A stretch of DNA of 52,096 nucleotides from Hyphomonadaceae bacterium (GTDB lineage Bacteria > Pseudomonadota > Alphaproteobacteria > Caulobacterales > Aquidulcibacteraceae): the NCBI GenBank assembly GCA_019753175.1, contig JAIELK010000025.1, positions 1-52,096 on the forward strand. The letters are read 5' to 3'. Within the stretch, counting starts at the first letter, position 1. Each line of letters starts with the position of its first letter. Position numbers and translations under genes: made by a program. The notes beneath the pieces were generated by a model. The model did no database searches and was not told the DNA's origin. It saw only the letters and a program-made list of their open reading frames with translations. Below, one piece after another: positions 27,848 through 36,774 of the stretch.

Positions 27848-28849
27848 ATGAGAGTTCTCGTAACAGGCGGAGCTGGTTACGTCGGATCCCATGTTGCTCT
27901 CGCGTTTTCTGATGCTGGCTATGAGGTCACAATTGTTGACCGAAGCCCTCGTCCCTTAAAACCCACGCTCGGGGAATATCACCAAATAGACCTCTTAGAT
28001 TATCCCGCGCTGTTTGCAGCACTCAAGGACAGAGAATTCGAGTGCGTGGTGCACTGCGCGGCTCTTACAAGTTTACCCCTATCGTATATGGATCCTGTTG
28101 GCTTTTTCACAAACAACATTAGCGGAACGCTGTCGCTGCTGAAGGCCCTCGCAGCTGCAAGTACAAGGCATTTCATTTTCTCGTCGACTGCAGCCGTTTA
28201 TGCTCCCTCACCCTCCAGAGCGGTAGACGAACAAGGCGAAGTCGGCCCAATGACGCCCTACGGAGAATCCAAGCTTCAGTGCGAGCGAATACTGAGGTTT
28301 TGTTCCCAAAATACCGGCCTCAACGTGACCATCCTGCGCTACTTCAATGTGGCTGGCGCCGATAAACAACTGCGTGCGGGGCCGAACACCTCCCAACTGG
28401 GGGCGCTCGTCCCGACGATCACACGAGCCATGATCGCTGGCGGACCGTTTACCATCAATGGCGACTGTTACGAAACCGGAGATGGGACCACGGTAAGGGA
28501 CTATATCCATGTGGCGGATTTGGCCAAAGTTCATCTGCTTTTGAACAAGCACAGACTTTCCGACGCCTCAGGTTTTGAGGTTTTCAACGTCGGCTATGGA
28601 CTGGGATACTCTGTGGCAGAAGTTGCTAACGCAGCGCAATCGGCGCTGAATGGGGAGTTGACCGTTGTCAAAGGTCCGGCGCGACCGGGTGACCTACCGC
28701 ACGTCGTCGCTTCGCCAGCAAAGCTGTTTTCGACGATTGGGCCCCTTTGCAGCCAATCTCGGCTCGAAGATATGCTTGTTAGCACGCACCGGTGGATCTT
28801 GGGCCACGGGGGCTTGCTTCCTGACACCAGCCTCGGCGTTGCCAGTTAG
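27848..28849 (+). CDS. galE: UDP-glucose 4-epimerase-like enzyme
   Basis: A 333-residue extended SDR enzyme with RVLVTGGAGYVGSHVAL, HCAALTSLPLSYMDP, FSSTAAVYA and the catalytic tyrosine-lysine in TPYGESKLQCER. YFNVAGAD and GTTVRDYIHVADLAKVH are typical of GalE. It would interconvert UDP-glucose and UDP-galactose, or the N-acetyl forms. It directly abuts the stop of the GT2 gene. The local GC drop and its place between two transferases suggest that it came in with them as one module. Confidence 0.88.
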   Translation: MRVLVTGGAGYVGSHVALAFSDAGYEVTIVDRSPRPLKPTLGEYHQIDLLDYPALFAALKDREFECVVHCAALTSLPLSYMDPVGFFTNNISGTLSLLKALAAASTRHFIFSSTAAVYAPSPSRAVDEQGEVGPMTPYGESKLQCERILRFCSQNTGLNVTILRYFNVAGADKQLRAGPNTSQLGALVPTITRAMIAGGPFTINGDCYETGDGTTVRDYIHVADLAKVHLLLNKHRLSDASGFEVFNVGYGLGYSVAEVANAAQSALNGELTVVKGPARPGDLPHVVASPAKLFSTIGPLCSQSRLEDMLVSTHRWILGHGGLLPDTSLGVAS

Positions 28850-28865
28850 TTTGTTGGTGAACGTC

Positions 28866-29093
28866 ATGCACATTGACAATACTTGGAAGACGAGCGGTGT
28901 TGTCGTCTTCGCAGATGCCTCGAAGGAAGCGACCGATGCTGCCGAGCTAGCCGCTTCCTTGAGTTTGCCTTCAAAGAGCGCCGGTCAACCGTGGTTCCGC
29001 ATCAGCGCTGCTTTGCACCCCAGTGGTGCTGCGAAACTGCGGGAACATGCGATCCGCATGTTCAAACCGCATCTGCGCCGATCGACTTCTTGA
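28866..29093 (+). pseudogene. C-terminal remnant of a GT2 glycosyltransferase
   Basis: The 75-codon frame has no transferase core, but its sequence lines up without gaps with the last part of the GT2 protein at 26891. Shared residues include the tryptophan near the start, then A-E-L/I-E-L, L-S, A-G, F-R, R-E and the ending KPHLR (IRMFKPHLRRST here, IRTYKPHLRAT there). I conclude that a second copy of that transferase gene lost its N-terminal 240 or so codons. Its TGA overlaps the TTG start of the next transferase, so the remnant may still be translated as a coupling leader. Confidence 0.65.
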
Positions 29094-30076
29094 GCACGCT
29101 CGTTTCAATCCTCATTCCTTGCTTCAACGCGGCGCCCTGGGTGCGCGCGGCGGTCGAAAGCGCACTGAACCAAACTTACGAAAACCTGGAAGTCGTGGTG
29201 GTCGATGACGGCTCTACCGATGATTCTGCAGCAGTCCTGGCGTCTATCAGGGACAGACGGCTTAAGATCATCCGTCAATCCAATCGCGGGCAATGCGCCG
29301 CAGCCAACAGGGCATACGCCGAAAGTATCGGAGAACTCATCAAGTTCTTCGATGCCGATGACCTTTTGTCACCAGACCATATCGAACGCCAGATAAACTG
29401 CCTGGGAGAGCGGCGTGACGCTGTAGCTTTGGCTGAGTGGGCTCGCTTCTACGGCGACGATCCCACAACAGCAGAATTCGCTCCGTCGGGCATGTACCGC
29501 GACGCTCTTCCTGCCGACTGGCTGGCCACAGAGTGGATGAACGCCCGGCCGATGATGCAAAGTGCGCTTTGGTTGATCCCACGGCCTATTCTGGAGCGCA
29601 GCGGCCTATGGGACGAACGCCTCTCTTTGATCAACGATTTTGAGTTCTTTGCGCGTGTCCTGCTCTACGCGTCGCAGATACTCTATTGCCCCGGCGCACG
29701 TCTCTATTACCGCTCCGGCCTTAGCAGCAGCCTCTCGGGGCGAAAGACGCGAAAAGCTGCCGAGTCCGCGCTCTTGTCCCTCATGCTCGGCACGCAGCAT
29801 CTGCTCGATGCTGACGCAAGCCCGCGCGCAAAGCGCGCTTGCGCCAATGTTCTTCAAGACTTCGTCTACAGCTTCTATCCCGAGCATGGCGATTTGCGCG
29901 CAAAAGCGATAACGCGCGTGAAAGAGCTTGGCGGCGCAGATCTGCAACCAGACGGTCCGCCAGGCTTTCATCGACTCCGAAACGTGCTGGGCTGGAAGGT
30001 CGCGCGTCGCGCGCAACGCGCTGCAGAAAGATTGGGCGTCAACGCTGCAAGCCTAAGAGCAAGGCTTAGAGCGTAG
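29090..30076 (+). CDS. glycosyltransferase, GT2
   Basis: A 328-residue GT-A transferase: VSILIPCFNAAPWVRAAVESALNQTYENLEVVVVDDGS is the classic N-terminus and IKFFDADDLLS contains the metal-binding DxD. A later NDFEFFARVL segment suits the catalytic base region. I choose TTG 29090, which overlaps the stop of the remnant before it (TTGA), because the conserved domain starts five residues later. The helical C-terminus (about 230-328) is basic. It ends 3 bases before the next transferase gene. Confidence 0.88.
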   Translation: MSTLVSILIPCFNAAPWVRAAVESALNQTYENLEVVVVDDGSTDDSAAVLASIRDRRLKIIRQSNRGQCAAANRAYAESIGELIKFFDADDLLSPDHIERQINCLGERRDAVALAEWARFYGDDPTTAEFAPSGMYRDALPADWLATEWMNARPMMQSALWLIPRPILERSGLWDERLSLINDFEFFARVLLYASQILYCPGARLYYRSGLSSSLSGRKTRKAAESALLSLMLGTQHLLDADASPRAKRACANVLQDFVYSFYPEHGDLRAKAITRVKELGGADLQPDGPPGFHRLRNVLGWKVARRAQRAAERLGVNAASLRARLRA

Positions 30077-30079
30077 AAC

Positions 30080-31120
30080 ATGAGGATCGCCCTCACCGCC
30101 GACCCCGAATTGCCGGTGCCGCCCAGGCTTTACGGCGGCATCGAGCGGATCGTGGACATGCTGGCCCGCGGCCTGACGGCGCGTGGGCATGACGTCACTC
30201 TGTTCGCGCATCCCGATAGCGCCACCGCGGGACGCCTCGTCGCTTGGCCTGGCGGGGAGAGCCGGTCTCTCATTGACACGCTGCGCAACGCCGCGATGCT
30301 CGCAACCCGTGTTGCCGCGGAGCGGTTCGATGTGCTGCACAGCTTCTCACGCCTCGCCTATCTGATGCCGACCTTGCCGAGCCGTCTGCCCAAGATCATG
30401 AGCTATCAGCGCGAGATCAGCCCGCGCACGACCCGGCTCGCGCACGCCTTGTCACGCGGAACGCTCGAGTTCACCGCCATTAGCCGCTGGATGATGGCAG
30501 GCGTATCCGACATCGGCCGCTGGCATCTGGTGCCAAATGGAGTCGAGCTTTCGACCTATACCTTCGCGCCGACGGTCGCGCCCGACGCGCCTCTCGTGTT
30601 CCTCGGCCGGATTGAGGAGATCAAAGGCCCGCACCTTGCGATCGAAATCGCACGCCGCGTCGGCCGTCGCCTTGTCATCGCCGGAAATATCCCAACCGAT
30701 AAGCGCGCATGGGTCGAGGCGAACGTCCTGGCGCATGTGGACGGCACGAATGTGACCTATGCTGGCCCCGTTGATGACACGGCGAAAAACGCATTGCTGG
30801 GTTCGGCCTTCGCCTTTTTGATGCCGATTCTCTGGGAAGAGCCGTTCGGCATCGTCATGGCCGAAGCACTGGCCTGCGGCACTCCGGTGATCGGCCTGAG
30901 GCGTGGCGCTGTGCCAGAGGTAGTCGTTGACGGTGTGACAGGCTTCGTGCGAGACGACATAGCCGGGCTGGTCGCGGCGCTTTCCAAGGTCCGCAGTCTT
31001 TCACGCGCGGCATGCCGCGCCGACGCCGAAGCGCGCTTTTCAGCCGATCCCATCGTCGATGCTTACGAAACGATCTATCACGCCACGACCGCACGTGTTG
31101 CGACGCGGAAAGCTTCGTGA
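30080..31120 (+). CDS. glycosyltransferase, GT4
   Basis: A 346-residue GT-B protein starting MRIALTADPELPVPPRLYGGIERIVDMLARGL. The nucleotide-sugar domain has LVFLGRIEEIKGPHLAIEIARR and the donor motif EEPFGIVMAEALACGTPVIGL, then GAVPEVVVDGVTGFV. It is a compact GT4 of the kind often annotated as a mannosyl- or glucosyltransferase. It returns to the high GC of the flanking cluster. Its stop overlaps the start of the following transferase as GTGA. Confidence 0.92.
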   Translation: MRIALTADPELPVPPRLYGGIERIVDMLARGLTARGHDVTLFAHPDSATAGRLVAWPGGESRSLIDTLRNAAMLATRVAAERFDVLHSFSRLAYLMPTLPSRLPKIMSYQREISPRTTRLAHALSRGTLEFTAISRWMMAGVSDIGRWHLVPNGVELSTYTFAPTVAPDAPLVFLGRIEEIKGPHLAIEIARRVGRRLVIAGNIPTDKRAWVEANVLAHVDGTNVTYAGPVDDTAKNALLGSAFAFLMPILWEEPFGIVMAEALACGTPVIGLRRGAVPEVVVDGVTGFVRDDIAGLVAALSKVRSLSRAACRADAEARFSADPIVDAYETIYHATTARVATRKAS

Positions 31121-32430
31121 CCGAGCGGAAACGCATCTGCATTGTTACGACCGGTCATCTCTCAACCAATCCACGCGTCGTGAAGGAAGCCTGTGCACTA
31201 CAGGAAGCAGGCTGCCGCATCACTATTGTCTGCGGTGACTACATTCCAGGCGCGTCCGCGCTTGATCGAAAAATTGCGCGAGCGGACTGGACTCTGCGGC
31301 AGGTTCCGTTTGGCGGCCGTGTCGCGGCTCGTCCCGTTCACATGCGGCAACGCGCGGGCCAGGCTGTCGCCCGGGCGATCGTCAAGGCCGGCCTAACGAA
31401 TACGAACATCGTTGCCGCCGCGAACCACCCAGCGCTCGCTGACATCAGCGCTGCGACTTGCGAAGCGCCCGCTGACCTCTACATCGCCCACTACGTAGCA
31501 GCCCTGCCCGCTGCTGTGAAAGCAGCGCAACTCCACGGCGCTCGCTACGCTTTCGATGCTGAGGACTTCCACCTGGGCGATCTGCCCGATCGTCGAGAAC
31601 ATTCCTTCGACAAGGCGCTCATACGGTCGATTGAAGGACGATGGTTGACAGGGGCAGCCTATGTAACGGCCGCATCCCCGCTTATCGCACGTGCCTACGT
31701 CGAGACGTACGGCATATCAGAGCCGACAATTGTCCTGAATGTCTTCCCCCGCACTTACGCTCCGCCCGCACCGACGCCGCGCGGGACCGCGGTCCCTGGA
31801 CCAAGCCTTTATTGGTTCTCCCAGACGATCGGTCCAGGCCGCGGGCTCGAGACGGCGGTCGAGGCGGTGGGATTGGCTCAAGCGAAGCCGCATCTGCATT
31901 TGCGCGGCACGCCGGCCGCGGGTTATCGTGATTGCCTGAGAAAGTTCGCGGCCAGTCAGGGTGTCACCGATCGCCTACACTTCCACGAGCCTCTGCCACC
32001 GGCAGAGCTGGAGCGGGCGGGCGCCATGTTCGACGTAGCTTATGTCGGCGAGACTTGCGAAACCACAAACCGCGCAATCTGCCTCACCAACAAGTTGTTC
32101 AGCGCGCTGACCAGCGGCCTGCCGATTGTTGCCTCCGCGGTCCCCGCACACAACGAAATCGCGCCGCGTCTTGAGGGCGCCATGTCACTTTTCCAAGTCG
32201 GCGATGCACACGGGCTTGCGGCGCAACTCGACGGACTGCTGTGCAATCCAGGTAGGCTTGCTACGGCGCGCGCGCGCGCGTGGTCGCTTGGACAGTCGAC
32301 CTTTTCATGGGAAACTGAAGCGCCACGCTTTGTCGAACGTGTCCGCGGCGCTCTATTGGCCACACATCGAGAACCCGTCCCTTCAAGATGCACGATATCG
32401 CGGCTCGACGAGCCGGCGTCAACCGCGTGA
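31117..32430 (+). CDS. glycosyltransferase, GT4-like
   Basis: A 437-residue protein with a GT-B layout: ICIVTTGHLSTNPRVVKEACALQEAG at the N-terminus, FDAEDFHLGDLPD in the middle, and LYWFSQTIGPGRGLETAVEA, LHLRGTPAAGY and the donor region CETTNRAICLTNKLFSALTSGLPIVASAVPAH in the C-terminal domain. The start GTG 31117 overlaps the previous stop by 4 bases. The E-x7-E motif is not canonical. The sugar is unknown. Confidence 0.85.
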   Translation: MTERKRICIVTTGHLSTNPRVVKEACALQEAGCRITIVCGDYIPGASALDRKIARADWTLRQVPFGGRVAARPVHMRQRAGQAVARAIVKAGLTNTNIVAAANHPALADISAATCEAPADLYIAHYVAALPAAVKAAQLHGARYAFDAEDFHLGDLPDRREHSFDKALIRSIEGRWLTGAAYVTAASPLIARAYVETYGISEPTIVLNVFPRTYAPPAPTPRGTAVPGPSLYWFSQTIGPGRGLETAVEAVGLAQAKPHLHLRGTPAAGYRDCLRKFAASQGVTDRLHFHEPLPPAELERAGAMFDVAYVGETCETTNRAICLTNKLFSALTSGLPIVASAVPAHNEIAPRLEGAMSLFQVGDAHGLAAQLDGLLCNPGRLATARARAWSLGQSTFSWETEAPRFVERVRGALLATHREPVPSRCTISRLDEPASTA

Positions 32431-32475
32431 AGATCCTGTCGTTAAGTGCTGTGCTTTGTGGGGCGTGATCGGGTC

Positions 32476-34032
32476 ATGATCACCCACTTCTCTGAACTGC
32501 CCGCAGACTTTGACTGCAGCCAGCATCCCATAGTCGTGGGGTCAGGCCCCGTAGGTCTTGTGATTGCCCGTCGCTTCTCTGAGCTCGGCCGAAGAGTAGT
32601 TGTCTTCGAAGCGGGCGAAGCCCAACCAACGCCAACCGGTCGCGACTGTCTCAACGTGATCTTTTCCGAACGAAGGCTGCCGGGTACCTCCATCGGCCGT
32701 GCACGCCAACTTGGTGGAGGTCTGAACTTGTGGGGTGGTCAGCTTGCGCGTCCGCACCGAACTGAGTTCGCTGACATCTTGCCATTTGCGAACGGAGACT
32801 GGCTTGAACGGTATTTCTTAACAGCCGAGAGACTGCTTGGGCAGGAAAAGAGCGTTAGCAGCTCTCCGCGTGAAATCGACCGGCTGGCGACTACACTCAC
32901 CCACCACGAACTCGATCTTGTACCGACGTCGTGGATACGGACTCCAAAGTGGCCGCATCGGATCTGGGATGCGCTGCAGCGTGATCAAAATGTGATTATC
33001 GTTCTGGGCGCGACAATCTCTGGCCTGGCGCTCGACGCAGCACGCCGCCGAGTCACCGCTGTGAACATATCGTCCACAGATGGGCGAAGACGGAGGTTTG
33101 CCGCTTCTTCTGTGATTATCGCCGCCGGCACCATTGAGTCTGTCCGCATCCTGCTTCAGCCTGGCGACGAGGGCCTGACCCAGCCATGGCAGGATCTGCC
33201 GTGGCTGGGGAGAGGCTTCTGCGAACACCTCGACAGCGCCGTTGCTACTGTCGGGGTAAAGCGACAGCCTTTGATCAATGACCTCTTCGACCCAGTCTAC
33301 GACCATGGAGTGAAGCGCACATACAAATTGTTCGGCTCGACCACCCTGCAAGACGGCCAAAAGCTTTCCGGGGTATTGATGCTTAGCTTGCCTGGCAACA
33401 TTCGCAACGCACTTGCTGAAACCCGAATGCTAATCCGCAGTCTCACCCCATCGGCCGCCCTCGCAAAATCCCCAGCAGTTGTAAGAGCCCTGACCAATTC
33501 CGCCATCCAGATAGGTCCATTGGCGTGGCGCTATTTGAGGCATAAGCGGCTCGGTACAATTCTGAACGGCTCAGCGACGATCAGAGCTTCGATCGAACAG
33601 CCCGTGCGCTGGCCCAACCGAATTCGTCTGGTCGATGATTTCGATCCCTCAGGCCTGCGGCGGGTACAATTGGACTGGCGCACAGGAGAAGAAGAGGGGC
33701 ACGTTTTCTTGTCGCTGGCCAAGAGAATCTGCGGATGGCTGAATGAACGCGGCTCGGGAGAAGCGCACTTAGAGACAGCTCTCGTCAGTGACGCTACCGC
33801 CTTTGCCGCACAAGCAGACGACGGCCTTCACCATTCCGGCGGCGCTAAGATGGGCGCGCACGCCAGCAACAGCGTGGTTTCCCATGAGCTAGAAGTCCAT
33901 ACTACGCGCGGGCTGTATGTCTGCGGCGCAGCCGTCTTTCCGAGACCCGGCTACGCCAATCCGACGTTGACCGCGGCGGCTCTGGGTGTGCGATTGGCTG
34001 AGCATCTTGCGACTACGAGGAGTACTTCCTGA
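32476..34032 (+). CDS. GMC-family FAD-dependent oxidoreductase
   Basis: A 518-residue flavoprotein. The N-terminal FAD motif is PIVVGSGPVGLVIARRFSEL, followed by VFEAG. The segment ARQLGGGLNLWGGQL matches the second GMC signature region, and the active-site part HHSGGAKMG contains the usual catalytic histidine. FPRPGYANPTLTAAALG forms the C-terminal FAD contact. GMC enzymes oxidise alcohol groups, often of sugars. The gene is adjacent to an aldo/keto reductase gene with no space between them, so the pair may oxidise and re-reduce a sugar hydroxyl or act on one linked intermediate. ATG 32476 fits the fold; GTG 32446 is an alternative. Confidence 0.87.
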   Translation: MITHFSELPADFDCSQHPIVVGSGPVGLVIARRFSELGRRVVVFEAGEAQPTPTGRDCLNVIFSERRLPGTSIGRARQLGGGLNLWGGQLARPHRTEFADILPFANGDWLERYFLTAERLLGQEKSVSSSPREIDRLATTLTHHELDLVPTSWIRTPKWPHRIWDALQRDQNVIIVLGATISGLALDAARRRVTAVNISSTDGRRRRFAASSVIIAAGTIESVRILLQPGDEGLTQPWQDLPWLGRGFCEHLDSAVATVGVKRQPLINDLFDPVYDHGVKRTYKLFGSTTLQDGQKLSGVLMLSLPGNIRNALAETRMLIRSLTPSAALAKSPAVVRALTNSAIQIGPLAWRYLRHKRLGTILNGSATIRASIEQPVRWPNRIRLVDDFDPSGLRRVQLDWRTGEEEGHVFLSLAKRICGWLNERGSGEAHLETALVSDATAFAAQADDGLHHSGGAKMGAHASNSVVSHELEVHTTRGLYVCGAAVFPRPGYANPTLTAAALGVRLAEHLATTRSTS

Positions 34033-34851
34033 GTGATCGACCGATTAATCTTCGGTTGTCACAATCTCACAGGCGGCAGTTCGTTTCTCCGTTCTCGGGC
34101 TCTTATACATACAGCCCTCGATCTCGGTATTCGGCGTTTTGACGTAGCGCCATCTTATGGACTTGGCACAGCCGAGAACACATTAGGCCGTCTGCTCGAC
34201 AAATACTCGGAAAAGGCGAAGATCGAGCTAACTACAAAATTCGGCGTCACTCCACCGCGCCACGGTGCGCTTCTAGCTTGGACACGGGAGCCTTATCGCC
34301 TCCTGAGAAACATTATTCCCACTCAAACTCTTCCAAGTCCTCGCGTCTTGACACCCCCCGCTGCTGCGTCAACCGATGCGACGGAGGTGCGCTCATCCGT
34401 CTATTTAAGCTGCCAACGGCTGGGCGTAGATTGTGTAGATGCGGTGTTGCTGCATGAACGCGTTTACAACCCCCACGAAGCCGGCGTCCAATTAGCCGCG
34501 CTTAAGCGAGAAGGCGTTGTCCGGCGCATCGGCTTGTCGGGCCATCTCGCAAATGTGGCAGAGATGGTCAGCGCGATCCCGACACCTGAAATCCTACAGA
34601 TTTCCATTTTGCAGCAGCCACCGCCAGCTCTGGGTCAAAGCGAGCTTAGAGTTTTCAATGTGTTTTCGATGCTCGCAGCCCAGTGCGAACCGGCAACCAA
34701 AGGAAAACAGGAAACATCGGTAGCGGAAGCGTTGGCGCTCATCAGCGCAGAATTCCTGAGAAATACGCCCAACGCGTCATTGATCTTCAATACATCTTCT
34801 GCTCGTCGGCTTATGCTCTTTGTACGCACGCTAAGCACGTTGCCTTCTTGA
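34033..34851 (+). CDS. aldo/keto reductase-like protein
   Basis: A 272-residue (beta/alpha)8 barrel protein. The catalytic tetrad can be placed as Asp in FDVAPSYG, Tyr in the same motif, Lys in LTTKFGV and His in VLLHERVY. RIGLSGHLANVAEM resembles the later conserved GLSN-type strand. The C-terminus is shorter than in typical 320-residue family members. GTG 34033 directly follows the stop of the GMC gene. NADPH-dependent carbonyl reduction is the family activity; the substrate is unknown. Confidence 0.85.
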   Translation: MIDRLIFGCHNLTGGSSFLRSRALIHTALDLGIRRFDVAPSYGLGTAENTLGRLLDKYSEKAKIELTTKFGVTPPRHGALLAWTREPYRLLRNIIPTQTLPSPRVLTPPAAASTDATEVRSSVYLSCQRLGVDCVDAVLLHERVYNPHEAGVQLAALKREGVVRRIGLSGHLANVAEMVSAIPTPEILQISILQQPPPALGQSELRVFNVFSMLAAQCEPATKGKQETSVAEALALISAEFLRNTPNASLIFNTSSARRLMLFVRTLSTLPS

Positions 34852-34855
34852 TTGC

Positions 34856-36139
34856 ATGAAACGCGCACTAATTCTGTCGCAGAATTTCCCACCAAGCAGC
34901 ATTGCAAGCGTCCATCGTTGCCGGCACCTCGCAAAACATCTGCCTCACTTTGGTTGGGAGACCTCCGTCTTAACGATCGACGAGGCGTATCATAAGGAGC
35001 CGCCCGATCCCCACTTGCTGACACTGGTGCCCCCAAATGTTCCCATCACAAGGGCGCGCGCCATTCCCGCAGATGCAGGCCGTTTCTTGGGCGTTGGGGA
35101 CTTGTCTCTTCGCTCATACCCGTTCGTCACAAATGCAATATCGAGTATGTTTGCCCGATCGCATTTCGACGCGGTCTTCATCACTGGGTGGCCATTTTAT
35201 CATATGCTCATGTCGAGTTGGATACGAAACAAGCTTAATACTCCCGTCATCCTTGATTTCCAGGATCCGTGGCTGTCCGCGGAGGGAAAGCTACGCCCCA
35301 GATGGTCGAAAGGCGGGCTTGCGCACCAACTCGCCGTTTGGCTCGAACCCAAGGCGGTTCGACATGCCAACTGGATTACCTCAGTCTCGGAGACGCAGAA
35401 CGCAGAAATGGCCGCGCGCTATCCGTGGCTCGACCCATCGCGGATGTCGGCGATTCCCATTGGCGGCGATCCTGATGACTTCACGGCGATGCGTGCTTCA
35501 CCGCCGCCGTGCACTGTGCAACTCGAACAAGGCGCATTCAACATCTGCTATGTCGGCACCTTCCTTCCCCGAGCCGGTTCCGTCGTCTCGGCCGTGTTCA
35601 AGGGGGCTGCCCAGTTGCGCAAAACGCATCCAGACCTTGTCAAACGACTCCGCTTCGTCTTCGTCGGCACGAGCAATCAGCCGGACGCGACAGCGCGTTC
35701 TAATCACCGCGTCTGGACTTTGGCCGACGCAGCCGGCGTCGGCGATATCACCACCGAACACCCCGGTCGCGTGGGATATTTGCAAGCACTCTCTCTTCTG
35801 GCAAACGCGAATGCGTTGCTGCTGCTCGGCTCGGACGAACCGCACTACACCGCATCCAAGATTTATCCCGCGCTGATGGCCCAACGACCTTATCTATCGA
35901 TCTTTCACCGCTCATCGAGTTCGCACGCGATCTTATCCGACGCCGCCGGCGGCGCCGTATTCGGATTTTCCAATGCAGCGGAACTCGAAGCCCTCGCCCC
36001 GAAGGTCGCTGACGCATTAGAGCGACTCATCACAGCACCGACCACATTCGGCACGCCCAATCCCTCCTCTTTCGCGCCCTATACCGCGAACTCAGTGGCC
36101 GGACAATTCGCGCGCGTGTTCGACATGTGTTTGTCGTGA
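34856..36139 (+). CDS. glycosyltransferase, GT4-like
   Basis: A 427-residue GT-B type protein: ALILSQNFPPSSIASVHRCRHLAKHLPHFGW at the N-terminus, VILDFQDPWLS in the linker region, and NICYVGTFLPRAGSVV, LRFVFVGTSNQPD and PHYTASKIYPALMAQRPYLSIF in the C-terminal domain. It lacks the usual E-x7-E but has the fold's other landmarks. It begins 4 bases after the reductase gene and its end overlaps the next gene. Confidence 0.85.
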   Translation: MKRALILSQNFPPSSIASVHRCRHLAKHLPHFGWETSVLTIDEAYHKEPPDPHLLTLVPPNVPITRARAIPADAGRFLGVGDLSLRSYPFVTNAISSMFARSHFDAVFITGWPFYHMLMSSWIRNKLNTPVILDFQDPWLSAEGKLRPRWSKGGLAHQLAVWLEPKAVRHANWITSVSETQNAEMAARYPWLDPSRMSAIPIGGDPDDFTAMRASPPPCTVQLEQGAFNICYVGTFLPRAGSVVSAVFKGAAQLRKTHPDLVKRLRFVFVGTSNQPDATARSNHRVWTLADAAGVGDITTEHPGRVGYLQALSLLANANALLLLGSDEPHYTASKIYPALMAQRPYLSIFHRSSSSHAILSDAAGGAVFGFSNAAELEALAPKVADALERLITAPTTFGTPNPSSFAPYTANSVAGQFARVFDMCLS

Positions 36140-36774
36140 CGCACGGCGGCGCCCTCCAGGAGACGAGCACATCACCCGTCAACGACGAACAGAACGCTAC
36201 GGTGATCGCTGTCTCGACATCTCGTGTGGTGTTCGGAAACGAGCGCGCCCTTCGCGACGCCCTTCTCTCGTTGGCGAGAGCCGGGGCTGAGATTGACCTC
36301 ATCTGTCGGAAGGAACCATGGAATGAACGGGCGAAAGACTATCTTCGACCGGCGGTCAAGCGGATTTACGAGCTGCCATTATGCGAGTTCCCGTTGCGGG
36401 GCTGGTACCTAAAAGCCGCCATTGATTTTTTGCCGCGCTACCTAGCTTCAAACATAGCGTTGTGGCGCATCGTGCAGGCGCATCGACGCGCCGGGAGCGC
36501 AATAACGCTCTTGTTCGGTGACGCAGACGCCGCCATTACCTTCAACGTCACCCTGAGACTCTTGCGCGTACCCGTCATCTTTCGCTGTGGCGTTTTGCCC
36601 GCCACTCACAACGTGCTGCGGCGCTCCCTCTTTTTTGCACTACGGACCGTCGTGCAACACTATGTTGTTGATAGCTCATTCATGGCGCAGCGTCTGACTG
36701 CAATCGGAGTAAAACTTGATCGCATAGTGATGATCCGGCCAATGCCCCCGTCCAGAACGCTTTCCTCTGCATGA
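36136..36774 (+). CDS. N-terminal half of a split GT-B glycosyltransferase
   Basis: A 212-residue protein corresponding to the acceptor domain of a GT-B transferase: VIAVSTSRVVFGNERALRDALLSLARAGAEIDLIC, then LLFGDADAAITFNVTLRLLRVPVIFRCG and a closing linker VMIRPMPPSRT. It stops before any nucleotide-sugar-binding domain. That domain is encoded by the next frame, whose ATG overlaps this stop as ATGA. GTG 36136 overlaps the previous stop (GTGA); GTG 36127 is an alternative. Either a frameshift split a single gene or the two halves form a two-subunit enzyme. See the next entry. Confidence 0.75.
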   Translation: MTHGGALQETSTSPVNDEQNATVIAVSTSRVVFGNERALRDALLSLARAGAEIDLICRKEPWNERAKDYLRPAVKRIYELPLCEFPLRGWYLKAAIDFLPRYLASNIALWRIVQAHRRAGSAITLLFGDADAAITFNVTLRLLRVPVIFRCGVLPATHNVLRRSLFFALRTVVQHYVVDSSFMAQRLTAIGVKLDRIVMIRPMPPSRTLSSA

